Source: Acinetobacter sp. MB5 (GTDB lineage: Bacteria > Pseudomonadota > Gammaproteobacteria > Pseudomonadales > Moraxellaceae). Taken from it: a stretch of DNA of 64,000 nt. Positions within the stretch are counted from its first letter, which is position 1. Each line of letters begins with the position of its first letter. The notes beneath the pieces were generated by a model. That model searched no databases. It was not told where the DNA came from and was given only the letters and a program-made list of their open reading frames with translations. Location of the stretch: the NCBI RefSeq assembly GCF_003261585.1, contig NZ_POVU01000002.1:310001-374000 (forward strand), read 5' to 3'. Both the position numbers and the translations under genes were made by a program. Positions 55,723 through 64,000 of this stretch are shown piece by piece.

Positions 55723-55753
55723 AAAAAACCGAAGTCCTGTGCTTCGGTTTTTT
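55723..55753 (+). terminator. terminator of fpr
   Basis: AAAAAACCGAAG/CTTCGGTTTTTT with a 7-base loop. Confidence 0.92.
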
Positions 55754-55857
55754 GTTTGAACGTATTGAAAAATCAGACATCGGCTGTAAAAAAGCTTGTC
55801 GATCTCGGCATTTTTCTGCACAATTCTTGCTTTCGTTTTTAGCATAGCCGTAGCCAA

Positions 55858-56655
55858 ATGAGTTTGCCGTTCCCTCTCATCCAGCAAATAGATGCATTAT
55901 TGCCACAAACCCAGTGCGGTTTATGTGGACATCGTGATGGATGTTTGCCTTATGCCAAAGCAATTAGTGAGGGTGAAGAAGCCAACAAATGCGTCCCAGG
56001 GGGGCAGCCTGTTGCCGATGCCATTGCACAGCTACTCAATCGCCCTTTGCTCAAAGCCGAAGAAAGTGTTTGGGATATTCAGGCAGATGGTCGACCTCAG
56101 CGCATGAAAGCGGTGATTCGTGAAGATGAATGTATTGGCTGCACCAAATGTATTAGTGCCTGCCCTGTCGATGCGATTATTGGTAGTGGTAAATTAATGC
56201 ACAGTATTCTAAGCGATCTGTGTACAGGTTGTGAATTGTGCATACCACCCTGTCCTGTCGACTGCATTGATTTAGTAGAAGATACGCAAGCTTTACCGAC
56301 AGCAACACAGCAAACCGAACAGCAAGATGATCTACGCTATCGTTATTATGCACATATCCACCGTGAAGAGCAGCGCCGCACCGAACGCAAAGGGCCGATT
56401 GTCCGCGCTGAAATTGATAGCGAGTTATTTGTCCAATTCTCAAGTTATTTAAATAGCGTACCCACCATTCAGCGTGTTGAAAAATCGTCTGAACAAGATT
56501 TGGTTGCCGATGCCAAGACGACCATTGAACTGGCTAAACTACGGACTCAAATTAAGAAACTTGAAAAACAGCTCAGCGTACGCGACAACCCAGCGAAACG
56601 TGCTCAACTTGAACAGCTCAATGCTGAGTTAAATGTACTGCAAGGTGAAGGCTAA
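55858..56655 (+). CDS. rnfB: RnfB/RsxB-like iron-sulfur protein
   Basis: A 265-residue protein lacking the N-terminal membrane helix of RnfB. An Fe4S4 domain is first ([19 protein letters not shown]), then two ferredoxin clusters [16 protein letters not shown] and [18 protein letters not shown] (about 92-140). The C-terminal 120 residues form a charged helical region ending in a coiled coil ([20 protein letters not shown]). No rnfACDGE genes are near, so it is an orphan RnfB-like electron carrier. Its TAA shares one base with the nth ATG, so the two are coupled. It might supply electrons or clusters to the Fe-S enzyme Nth (inference). Confidence 0.85.
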   Translation: MSLPFPLIQQIDALLPQTQCGLCGHRDGCLPYAKAISEGEEANKCVPGGQPVADAIAQLLNRPLLKAEESVWDIQADGRPQRMKAVIREDECIGCTKCISACPVDAIIGSGKLMHSILSDLCTGCELCIPPCPVDCIDLVEDTQALPTATQQTEQQDDLRYRYYAHIHREEQRRTERKGPIVRAEIDSELFVQFSSYLNSVPTIQRVEKSSEQDLVADAKTTIELAKLRTQIKKLEKQLSVRDNPAKRAQLEQLNAELNVLQGEG

Positions 56656-57341
56656 TGTCCAGTAAGAACATGACCAAAAAGCAGGTTCAAACTTTTTTTG
56701 AACGCTTACGTGAACAGCGTCCTGAACCAACGACCGAACTCAATTTTTCATCGCCTTTTGAATTGCTTATTGCGGTCATGCTCTCAGCTCAAGCCACCGA
56801 TGTCAGTGTTAACAAAGCCACTGATAAACTTTATCCTGTTGCCAATACGCCTGAACAGATTTTGGCGCTAGGCTTAGAAGGTTTAAAAAGCTATATCAAA
56901 ACCATTGGCTTATATAATTCAAAAGCTGAAAACGTGATCAAGACCTGTGAAATTTTAATCGGTCAACATCACAGCCAAGTTCCAGATAATCGAAAAGATT
57001 TGGAAGCACTTCCAGGGGTTGGACGTAAAACAGCCAACGTGGTGCTCAATACGGCTTTTGGACACCCAACTATGGCAGTGGACACGCATATTTTCCGTTT
57101 AGGTAATCGTACAGGTTTGGCTGTCGGTAAAAATGTACTTGAAGTTGAGCAACGCTTAATTAAAGTCATTCCAAAAGAATTTATGATTGATGCACACCAC
57201 TGGTTGATTTTGCATGGTCGTTACTGCTGTATCGCACGTAAACCCAAATGTGCTGAATGTGTGGTTTCCGATGTGTGCAACTGGGCCGACCGTTTTGAGT
57301 TTGGTGCGGTCAAACCTGTAAAGCCTAAAAAAGAAGATTGA
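56655..57341 (+). CDS. nth: endonuclease III
   Basis: A 228-residue HhH-GPD DNA glycosylase/AP lyase. The helix-hairpin-helix LPGVGRKTANVVLNTAFG has the catalytic Lys, and AVDTHIFRLGNRTG has the catalytic Asp. The C-terminal [4Fe-4S] loop is C-x6-C-x2-C-x5-C in CIARKPKCAECVVSDVC. It removes oxidised pyrimidines in base excision repair. The ATG overlaps the rnfB stop (TAATG). A short Lys-rich tail (VKPKKED) follows. Length is slightly above the E. coli enzyme (211). Confidence 0.95.
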   Translation: MSSKNMTKKQVQTFFERLREQRPEPTTELNFSSPFELLIAVMLSAQATDVSVNKATDKLYPVANTPEQILALGLEGLKSYIKTIGLYNSKAENVIKTCEILIGQHHSQVPDNRKDLEALPGVGRKTANVVLNTAFGHPTMAVDTHIFRLGNRTGLAVGKNVLEVEQRLIKVIPKEFMIDAHHWLILHGRYCCIARKPKCAECVVSDVCNWADRFEFGAVKPVKPKKED

Positions 57342-57374
57342 TTTTAATTCATCACACTAAGAATCAATTTTAAA

Positions 57375-57551
57375 TTAGCGTTTCTTTTTAGATGGCGTTG
57401 ATTTCTTAGTGGGTTGAGGAATTGGTTGGGGTTTAGATGCTTGTTTATGCTCTTTCACTACATCATTAAGCATTTTCTTGCTTTGTAAAAGTAAAAAGAT
57501 CAGCCCCACTAAGCTGATAATCACTAAGGCGATCAGTGCCAATTTCAACAT
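57375..57551 (-). CDS. 58-residue membrane-anchored basic peptide
   Basis: A short frame on the - strand. It starts MLKLALIALVIISLVGL followed by IFLLLQSKK, one hydrophobic helix (about 3-22), then a hydrophilic tail rich in Lys, Pro and Gln (ASKPQPIPQPTKKST) ending SKKKR. The composition strongly resembles a small single-span membrane protein with a basic cytoplasmic tail. No known family is recognised. It lies between nth (+, convergent) and adk (-, upstream), behind the adk terminator. The ribosome site is weak, and no promoter was located. Confidence 0.6.
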   Translation of the reverse strand: MLKLALIALVIISLVGLIFLLLQSKKMLNDVVKEHKQASKPQPIPQPTKKSTPSKKKR

Positions 57552-57570
57552 CGTCTGCTTTTCCCTATAT

Positions 57571-57605
57571 AAAAAAAGAGCCCTACAATAAATGAGGGCT
57601 CTTTA
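57571..57605 (-). terminator. terminator of adk
   Basis: AGAGCCCT/AGGGCTCT stem, followed on the - strand by a long T-tract, 15 bases after the adk stop. Confidence 0.88.
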
Positions 57606-57619
57606 TCTGTCAAAGTCGA

Positions 57620-58279
<660 letters not shown>

Positions 58280-58353
58280 CTAATAAATCCTCATCTAAAA
58301 TAAAAACAGTCTTAACCTGTCCAAAGATTTTAAATCTCTGAAACTGTTAAGTA

Positions 58354-59670
58354 TTATAAAAAAGCAACAAACAAATGTATTGTACCAGCAATAAAGCCAG
58401 TTACCCCCCCCAATACAATCAAAATCCACTCATCCTCTTTAAATGCGGGACGTAACAAATTCTGGAATTCACTTGGAGTTAGCTCGCGAATACGATCTCG
58501 AAACATTTGAAATATTTTACGTGCACGACTTGCATTAAATGCAGGATCGCTAACAGGTACCATCGTAATTTCAATTGAGCGGTCAATCAAGTCTGTTTTT
58601 AACTTCGCGTACTCTCTTGGCCCTAAAGATAATTGCAATGTGGTGCGTACCAAAGGCGTATCCATAATCTGATTGACATGCTGTTTAACAATGCGTCGCG
58701 TTTTTTCCTTATAATGACCATACATCATTTCGCTCATAATGGTCTTTAAAGTAATCAACTCTTCGGTCACAACTTTAGCGAACACATCGGAAACTTCTTC
58801 CTGACGTTTCATGAATGCACCCTGAATATTGTAAGTTCCAATCCGAGGAATCACGGGCACAATCCATGGAAACTGATGCTGTTTAGTCCGTCTAAAGAAT
58901 TGTGGATAACGAACGTAATGCGGATAGAGTGGATTAAACACCATCCAGATCGCAATCCAATTGGTGAGAAAACCCCAGATTGATGCCCAAAATGGGACTG
59001 TCCAGTGCCAAGGCACCAAGAACCAAACCACCATTTGGAATAAGCCAAAGAAACAACCAATCAAGGCACTAATATGCCAAATAAAATTAATTTCTTTTTG
59101 TCCAACCTTCAGGAACATGCGAACCATAAGCTTGGGGTCAGCTTCCATTTGGCTAACGACCATTTCACGCATATCGACCAGTGATTCGACATTGTAGGTC
59201 AGCTCAGTCACCAAATGTTCAAGAACGGCCGGCAACTGTTTATGTCCCTGATCATAGATACGACGACGAATGGAATACGGAATATTTTCCCAAAGCACAG
59301 GATTACGTTCGAGCATGATCTCGTCAATCAGGTTTTCAAGTTCATGATTGACTTGTTCACCAATAATCTTTGCCATTTCTTCAGGATCCATTGCCTGAAG
59401 AAACTCACTCAGTGATCCAATTTTTTTTAAGGTGTTATCTGTGATAATCCCTGAAATACGTCCTGCTTTACGTGGCACGATCCCCTGCCAACCCACAGGT
59501 ACATTTCCAACATGAAAACCCCAGAAATGAATCGGGTAAAAGACCATTTTGAGTGCCATCCACACATGCGCCCAAGTTACAAATGCAGTCACAGGAATAA
59601 TACTTATTACCGCCCAGTGGTCGGGGCGATGCATAAAAACTTGCCATAAATGACTAATAAATTCGAACAT
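58354..59670 (-). CDS. DUF445 family membrane protein
   Basis: A 438-residue protein with a hydrophobic segment near the N-terminus (about 22-44), two central helices (about 200-222 and 226-246), and a C-terminal helix (about 415-436). Between them lie DUF445 landmarks: GWQGIVPRKAGRISGI, PYSIRRRIYDQG, and WGFLTNWIAIWMVFNPLYP, which is close to the family's conserved TNWLAIxMLFxP pattern. Its role is unknown, and relatives may act in membrane organisation. The gene has 74 bases before adk on the same strand and could share its transcript. Confidence 0.8.
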   Translation of the reverse strand: MFEFISHLWQVFMHRPDHWAVISIIPVTAFVTWAHVWMALKMVFYPIHFWGFHVGNVPVGWQGIVPRKAGRISGIITDNTLKKIGSLSEFLQAMDPEEMAKIIGEQVNHELENLIDEIMLERNPVLWENIPYSIRRRIYDQGHKQLPAVLEHLVTELTYNVESLVDMREMVVSQMEADPKLMVRMFLKVGQKEINFIWHISALIGCFFGLFQMVVWFLVPWHWTVPFWASIWGFLTNWIAIWMVFNPLYPHYVRYPQFFRRTKQHQFPWIVPVIPRIGTYNIQGAFMKRQEEVSDVFAKVVTEELITLKTIMSEMMYGHYKEKTRRIVKQHVNQIMDTPLVRTTLQLSLGPREYAKLKTDLIDRSIEITMVPVSDPAFNASRARKIFQMFRDRIRELTPSEFQNLLRPAFKEDEWILIVLGGVTGFIAGTIHLFVAFL

Positions 59671-59988
59671 GAATGCTCTCGTGCGCTATGACTTCAGGGG
59701 TTCAATCAAGAAAATGGCTATTTTGAACGAATACAACTGCTTAAAGTATACCAAATTTGTAAGACTAGCATTTGACTGTTTCACAAGGATGATTTTCTAG
59801 TTTTTTTCTACGTTACAATCTAGCAGGTTTCTATGATGAACTATAACAACATTCACATAAAAACTGATGGCAAATCAGACAAACTACAAGTTTTACACAG
59901 AATGAAGAAAATACTTGCTACTTTCATGCCAATGTTGAGTTAAAATAATCCGCCTTTAATTCTCCTCTGGCTGATTGACGATACGAAT
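59671..59988. other. 318-base divergent spacer before mrdA
   Basis: No gene, RNA, repeat or strong palindrome is seen. It must hold the promoters of the DUF445 gene and mrdA. Confidence 0.4.
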
Positions 59989-62013
59989 ATGAAGCAGCAT
60001 TTTCCCTTAAAGAATGTTCAAGAAGAAAAACGCCTTTTTCGTAGTCGAATTTTCATCGCCATCGGTCTTGTCGTTTTATGTTTTATTACACTCATTTCAA
60101 GATATGTGTATTTGCAAATCTTTCACTATCAGGAATTTGAGACTGCTTCAGACAATAACCGTATTCGTTTACAGCCATTAGCGCCTGCTCGCGGTTACAT
60201 TTATGACCGCAACGGAATTTTACTGGCAGACAACTACCCTGTCTTTACTGCAACCATGAGTAAAGCCGACGTCGAAGATATCGATGGTACAGTTAAAAAA
60301 CTGATTCCTATTCTTGATTTGACCCAAGACGATATTGACCGCTTTACTAGCCGAATTAAAACTGCCAAGAAAACCGAACGCGTCGCCCTCAAGCTCAATC
60401 TGAATGAAACCGAGATTGCAAAATTCAGCGAAATGAAATATCTGTTTCCTGGAGTCAATATCGAAACGCAAATGACGCGCTATTATCCATATGGGGAATT
60501 GTTTGCCCATGTGATTGGTTATGTCGGACGAATCAATGACCGTGAATTAAAGAAAATCAATAAAGATGTCTATGCAGGAACTAACCTGATCGGGAAAATC
60601 GGGGTTGAAAAGTCTTATGAAGACTTATTGCATGGAACACCCGGCAATGAGTCTGTAGAAGCTGATGCACATGGTAATGTGCTACGTCATTTAGGTAAAA
60701 AAGACCCTGTTCGTGGTAATGATCTCTATCTTTCACTGGACTATGGCCTGCAAATGGTTGCATCTGAGCAACTCGCAGGTCGTCGTGGTGCTATTGTCGC
60801 CATGGATCCTCACACAGGTGAAATTCTAGCCTTGGTATCAAGTCCAAGCTTTAACCCGAACCTGTTCGTTTCAGGAATCAGCACCAAAGACTATGTCGCT
60901 TTACGTGATAACCTTGACCAACCGCTTTATAACCGCGCCTTACAAGGGGTTTACCCACCAGGATCTACCATTAAACCAGTCGAAGGTTTAGGGGGGATCA
61001 ACTATGGCGTGATTGATTGGTCAACGACCATTAATGACCCGGGTTATTTCCATTTACCAGGGGATTCACATAAATTCCGTGACTGGAAAAAAAATGGTCA
61101 TGGTATTGTCGATCTCAACAAAGCCATTCAAGAATCTTGCGATACCTTTTTCTATGTTCTGTCCAGCCAAATGGGGATTGAGCATATGAATGCATGGATG
61201 CGCCAGTTTGGCTTTGGTGAAAAAACAGGGATTGATTTGCCAAGCGAAAGTTCGGGGCTTTATCCAAGTCCTGAATGGAAAATGCGTACGCGTAAAACCA
61301 AATGGCTTAAAGGTGAAACCATTTCTGTCAGCATCGGACAAGGGGCATTTACCGCGACTCCGATTCAGTTAGCCATGGCCATCTCTATGGTTGCCAATCA
61401 CGGCTATCATCTTGTACCCCATGTAGTCAGTAGCTCTCGAGGTGCAAAACCATTTCCTGTACGCAATGCACCCGACGGCCGTGTTAAATTTAACGGAACC
61501 GACGAAGACTGGAACAAAATGCGTGATGCGATGGTCAATGTAATTAATCAGGGAACAGGGCGTCGTATTCGTACCAATGCCTACCAAATTGCAGGAAAAA
61601 CAGGTACAGCTCAGGTAAAAAGTATTGCACAAGGTAAAAAGTATAACGAAGCTTTACTCACTGAACGTCAGCTTGACCATGGCTTGTTTGTTGGCTTTGC
61701 CCCTGCTGAAAATCCTCAAATTGCAATTGCTGTAATTTTGGAAAATGGTCGCCATGGTGGTGCTGCAGCAGAGCTTGCACGTCCTGTCTTTGACTACTGG
61801 ATGCTTCAGCGTAAAACCAACCCAATTCGTCCATTGACGCATCAGATTACAGGCAGCTTGATGACTGCAGGAATTCAGCCAAGTCAGTTACCAAGTGGCC
61901 AAAGCATATTACAAGCCGATCCAAATGCTGTACCGAATAGCCAAAAAGCACAGCAAATGACCCAAAAGCAAAAAGCTGACACAGCAGCACAGCAAGCAGA
62001 AATCACGGAATAA
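59989..62013 (+). CDS. mrdA: penicillin-binding protein 2
   Basis: A 674-residue class B PBP. One membrane helix lies near the N-terminus (about 20-42), followed by the dimerisation domain (LAPARGYIYDRNGILLADNYPVF) and the transpeptidase. Its motifs are PGSTIKPVEG (SxxK), ESCDTFFY (SxD instead of SxN, as in PBP2) and AGKTGTAQV (KTG). It makes side-wall cross-links with RodA in the elongasome. rodA is not adjacent. The C-terminal tail is Gln-rich (about 635-674). The rsmD gene follows two bases after its stop, so they are probably cotranscribed. Confidence 0.95.
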   Translation: MKQHFPLKNVQEEKRLFRSRIFIAIGLVVLCFITLISRYVYLQIFHYQEFETASDNNRIRLQPLAPARGYIYDRNGILLADNYPVFTATMSKADVEDIDGTVKKLIPILDLTQDDIDRFTSRIKTAKKTERVALKLNLNETEIAKFSEMKYLFPGVNIETQMTRYYPYGELFAHVIGYVGRINDRELKKINKDVYAGTNLIGKIGVEKSYEDLLHGTPGNESVEADAHGNVLRHLGKKDPVRGNDLYLSLDYGLQMVASEQLAGRRGAIVAMDPHTGEILALVSSPSFNPNLFVSGISTKDYVALRDNLDQPLYNRALQGVYPPGSTIKPVEGLGGINYGVIDWSTTINDPGYFHLPGDSHKFRDWKKNGHGIVDLNKAIQESCDTFFYVLSSQMGIEHMNAWMRQFGFGEKTGIDLPSESSGLYPSPEWKMRTRKTKWLKGETISVSIGQGAFTATPIQLAMAISMVANHGYHLVPHVVSSSRGAKPFPVRNAPDGRVKFNGTDEDWNKMRDAMVNVINQGTGRRIRTNAYQIAGKTGTAQVKSIAQGKKYNEALLTERQLDHGLFVGFAPAENPQIAIAVILENGRHGGAAAELARPVFDYWMLQRKTNPIRPLTHQITGSLMTAGIQPSQLPSGQSILQADPNAVPNSQKAQQMTQKQKADTAAQQAEITE

Positions 62014-62015
62014 GC

Positions 62016-62564
62016 ATGAAAAATCAGTTGCGTATTATTGGTGGAGAATGGAAACGACGTCAGTTGAGCTTTGCTTCAATTGATGGCTTACGTCCAACAC
62101 CTGATCGTGTGCGTGAAACCCTGTTCAACTGGTTAATGTGGGATATTCAAAATGCTGTTGTCCTTGACCTTTGTACAGGTTCAGGTGCACTCGGATTTGA
62201 AGCGTTATCACGTGGCGCAGCACAACTGGTGATGATTGAACCTGATCGTAATCAAGCTAAATTCCTGAAAGACAATCTTCAATTGCTAAAAGCTGAAAAT
62301 TGTCAACTCTATACCAACACCGCCCAAAGTGTTTTACCCAAGCTCAATCAAGCGTTTGATCTGGTCTTTCTTGATCCACCTTATAGCTTGGATTTGTGGC
62401 AGGAATTGGCTGAACTTGCGGATGTCCATTTAAAAGATCAGGGCTTGATTTATGTGGAAGCTGACCGAGCACTTAATAGTTTAAAGCTCCCATCTTCATG
62501 GAAGCTCCTCAAGCAGACCAAAGCAGGTCAGGTTCAGGCGGGTTTATTTCAAAAACAGCTTTGA
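62016..62564 (+). CDS. rsmD: 16S rRNA (guanine966-N2)-methyltransferase
   Basis: A 182-residue SAM methyltransferase. It begins LRIIGGEWKRRQLSFASIDGLRPTPDRVRETLFNWL, diagnostic of RsmD, then motif I VVLDLCTGSGALGFEALSRGA, and the catalytic DPPY in LVFLDPPYSLDLW. It methylates N2 of G966 in 16S rRNA. The gene is only two bases downstream of mrdA, and its stop abuts that of a convergent lipoprotein gene. Confidence 0.95.
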   Translation: MKNQLRIIGGEWKRRQLSFASIDGLRPTPDRVRETLFNWLMWDIQNAVVLDLCTGSGALGFEALSRGAAQLVMIEPDRNQAKFLKDNLQLLKAENCQLYTNTAQSVLPKLNQAFDLVFLDPPYSLDLWQELAELADVHLKDQGLIYVEADRALNSLKLPSSWKLLKQTKAGQVQAGLFQKQL

Positions 62565-62816
62565 TCATAACTCACTGACTTCCTCCTGATCAGGAGGATC
62601 ATCATGGCGCAAGTCTTCTGCATAGGCAGTTTCACGACGAGTCTGTTGTGGCTCATGCTCACGTCCATCATCATCATGAAAACCATTTTCAATATGTAAT
62701 GGCTTTAGCGGTTTAGAAGACAAGATAATGTACTTAAGCTGCGTGGCATGAGCATGTGGCACCATACAGCCATTTAACGAAATGAGACACAGCAGGCTAA
62801 TCCAAAAATACTTCAT
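62565..62816 (-). CDS. small lipoprotein, function unknown
   Basis: An 83-residue protein with signal MKYFWISLLCLISLNGC and a lipobox at LNGC (Cys at 17). The mature part is short and polar, rich in His, Asp and Glu (ENGFHDDDGREHEPQQ), and ends DPPDQEEVSEL. The His/Asp-rich stretch could bind metal, and a nickel-related HupE/UreJ gene lies 214 bases upstream on the same strand, but a terminator separates them. No family is recognised. Confidence 0.65.
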   Translation of the reverse strand: MKYFWISLLCLISLNGCMVPHAHATQLKYIILSSKPLKPLHIENGFHDDDGREHEPQQTRRETAYAEDLRHDDPPDQEEVSEL

Positions 62817-63029
62817 GGCAAGCTTAATCAGTAGAATAGCATTGCGCTATTGTTGAGGAAGTTCGATGAAAACTCTTGCTGAGTGATGTAAATTGAAACG
62901 TGGTTTCACTGAAGTTTTGCAACCGATTAAAACATCATGTAAGCGCGTGTGAAAAACGATGAACTTCAGTAAAAAAAGTTAAAGCAACGGATTACTTTAA
63001 CTTTTCTTTAATGTCTAACAACAGCTAAA
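62817..63029. other. spacer with a long-range inverted repeat
   Basis: ACTGAAGTT (62908-62916) pairs with AACTTCAGT (62962-62970), 45 bases apart. No gene lies here. The terminator below follows directly. Confidence 0.4.
62971..63008. terminator. terminator of the urease-linked unit
   Basis: AAAAGTTAAAG/CTTTAACTTTT around a 10-base loop, with a 7-T run on the - strand. It lies 22 bases past the hupE/ureJ stop. Confidence 0.8.
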
Positions 63030-63605
63030 TTACGCCAAGCCTAACAGACCGACCAGTGCTACGACACCTGCTACGATTTTACGACCCTGCTCTGGAATAT
63101 AACGCTCAAGCAAAGCGCCCACACCCAAACCAATACCGTATAGCAACGCCATTGCAGTCACCATACCAAGCATCAACCCTGCCCAATGCCCATGTGAACT
63201 GAGTTCAACCCCATGCGCCATACCGTGGAAAATCGCCAAAGCGGCTGTTGCCACAGGCATCATGACATTGTGTTTACGCCACAATGCTACAGCCAGCATC
63301 ATTAACGATGCCACAATGCCATATTCTGCCACCGATGCACTAAATAGGTTTTGCGCACCAACCACAAAACCAATCAGTAAAGCAGCCACTAACGCAACCA
63401 CACCCGACATTTGCCATTGGCGTTTGGTTTTCCAAAGCAATACACCCAGACCTGCTGCCATAGACATGTGATCGAGTCCAGTAAATGGATGGACAAAACC
63501 ACTTAAAAAGCCCAATTGTGGAAATTCATGCCCAGGGTGTGCCATCGTAAGCACAGGTAATGCGCTCAGGATCAAAGCACTGCTCAATGTTTTTAAAATT
63601 TTCAT
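63030..63605 (-). CDS. ureJ: HupE/UreJ family nickel-related membrane protein
   Basis: A 191-residue protein with a signal-like start (MKILKTLSSALILSALPVLTMA) and then the family motif HPGHEFPQLGFLSGFVHPFTGLDHM, whose His-x-Pro-x...HPxxGxDHxL pattern is thought to bind Ni2+. Five or six membrane helices follow, with further His in FHGMAHGVELSSHGHW. It is the last gene of the urease cluster and probably brings nickel to the enzyme. AAGGAG lies 7 bases before the ATG, 11 bases after the ureG stop. Confidence 0.92.
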   Translation of the reverse strand: MKILKTLSSALILSALPVLTMAHPGHEFPQLGFLSGFVHPFTGLDHMSMAAGLGVLLWKTKRQWQMSGVVALVAALLIGFVVGAQNLFSASVAEYGIVASLMMLAVALWRKHNVMMPVATAALAIFHGMAHGVELSSHGHWAGLMLGMVTAMALLYGIGLGVGALLERYIPEQGRKIVAGVVALVGLLGLA

Positions 63606-63616
63606 GCCATGACTCC

Positions 63617-64000
63617 TTATGATTTAAATAAACCTTGTTTCTCAATGAAGCTAATGATCTCTGCCAAACCATCTTGGGTTTTCATATTTGAAAATAGGAA
63701 GGGCTTTTCACCACGCATACGCTTGGCATCCTGATCCATCACGTCCAAGTTAGCGCCAACCATCGGTGCCAAGTCGGTTTTATTAATAATCAACAAGTCT
63801 GACTTGGTAATACCTGGCCCACCTTTACGTGGAATTTTCTCACCACCCGCTACATCAATCACATATAAGGTCAAATCAGACAATTCAGGGCTAAAGGTTG
63901 CTGCCAAGTTATCACCACCACTTTCGATGATGATGAGCTCCAATCCATCAAACTTTTCACACAAGTCATCAATCGCTGCAAGGTTAATTGATGCATCTTC
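63617..64000 (-). CDS. ureG: urease accessory GTPase UreG, C-terminal part
   Basis: The frame runs off the window edge, so only the last 127 residues are seen. They match Ure[60 protein letters not shown], with the GTP-specificity motif NKTD. UreG uses GTP to drive nickel loading into urease with UreD, UreF and UreH. The remaining ure genes should lie upstream, beyond base 64000. ureJ follows in the same unit. Confidence 0.93.
   Translation of the reverse strand, partial: EDASINLAAIDDLCEKFDGLELIIIESGGDNLAATFSPELSDLTLYVIDVAGGEKIPRKGGPGITKSDLLIINKTDLAPMVGANLDVMDQDAKRMRGEKPFLFSNMKTQDGLAEIISFIEKQGLFKS

Overview
This 64 kb window reads as ordinary chromosomal backbone of an Acinetobacter-type gammaproteobacterium. 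The evidence is gene content and order: a TyrA-AroA fusion directly behind pheA, a monomeric NADP-isocitrate dehydrogenase, a scattered GspE ATPase, a TPR lipoprotein next to PBP1b, the tail of a urease cluster, and A+T-rich spacers (about 40% G+C by eye). The species cannot be named from this alone. There is no prophage, insertion sequence, CRISPR array, integron or rRNA operon.

Layout. 0-8.5 kb: end of purB, two membrane proteins, a pirin, the heat-shock protease htpX, two lytic transglycosylases, ttcA, an SCP2 protein and greB. 8.8-15.4 kb: tRNA-Ser, groESL with a sigma-32 promoter, a phosphoesterase/lipid-kinase pair and pckG. 15.4-24.4 kb: a decayed reading frame, a KgtP-like carrier, folD, tRNA-Cys and tRNA-Leu, peptide deformylase, PhzF, a flavin reductase, rluE and an A+T-rich two-TM/coiled-coil protein of unknown role. 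24.4-35.8 kb: icd, paaI, a periplasmic hydroxyisourate hydrolase, an M61 protease, a PBP5/6 carboxypeptidase, slyD, a photolyase and yaaA. 36-46.5 kb: RNase Z-like protein, rtcA, pepD, 8-oxoguanine deaminase, the pheA/tyrA-aroA aromatic operon and ybiB. 46.5-64 kb: yeaC/nadK, mrcB-lpoP, a Nudix/TenI protein, a Fur-controlled hemP, gspE, trmO, fpr, rnfB-nth, adk, a DUF445 protein, mrdA-rsmD, and hupE/ureJ-ureG.

How genes work together. Cell-wall functions recur: PBP1b with its lipoprotein partner, PBP2, a PBP5/6 carboxypeptidase and two lytic transglycosylases. Two heat-shock units, htpX and groESL, each carry a sigma-32-like promoter and a hairpin in the leader. Phe/Tyr synthesis and the last shikimate step are joined in one short operon. 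Purine salvage or oxidation is touched by 8-oxoguanine deaminase and hydroxyisourate hydrolase, placed far apart.

No clearly new multi-gene system is visible. The observations most worth checking are a DnaA-box cluster upstream of ttcA, the htpX leader, the unknown coiled-coil membrane protein fitted between two terminators, an orphan Fur-regulated hemP, and several strong palindromes in leaders (icd, rluE, pckG) and at the tRNA-Leu 3' end.
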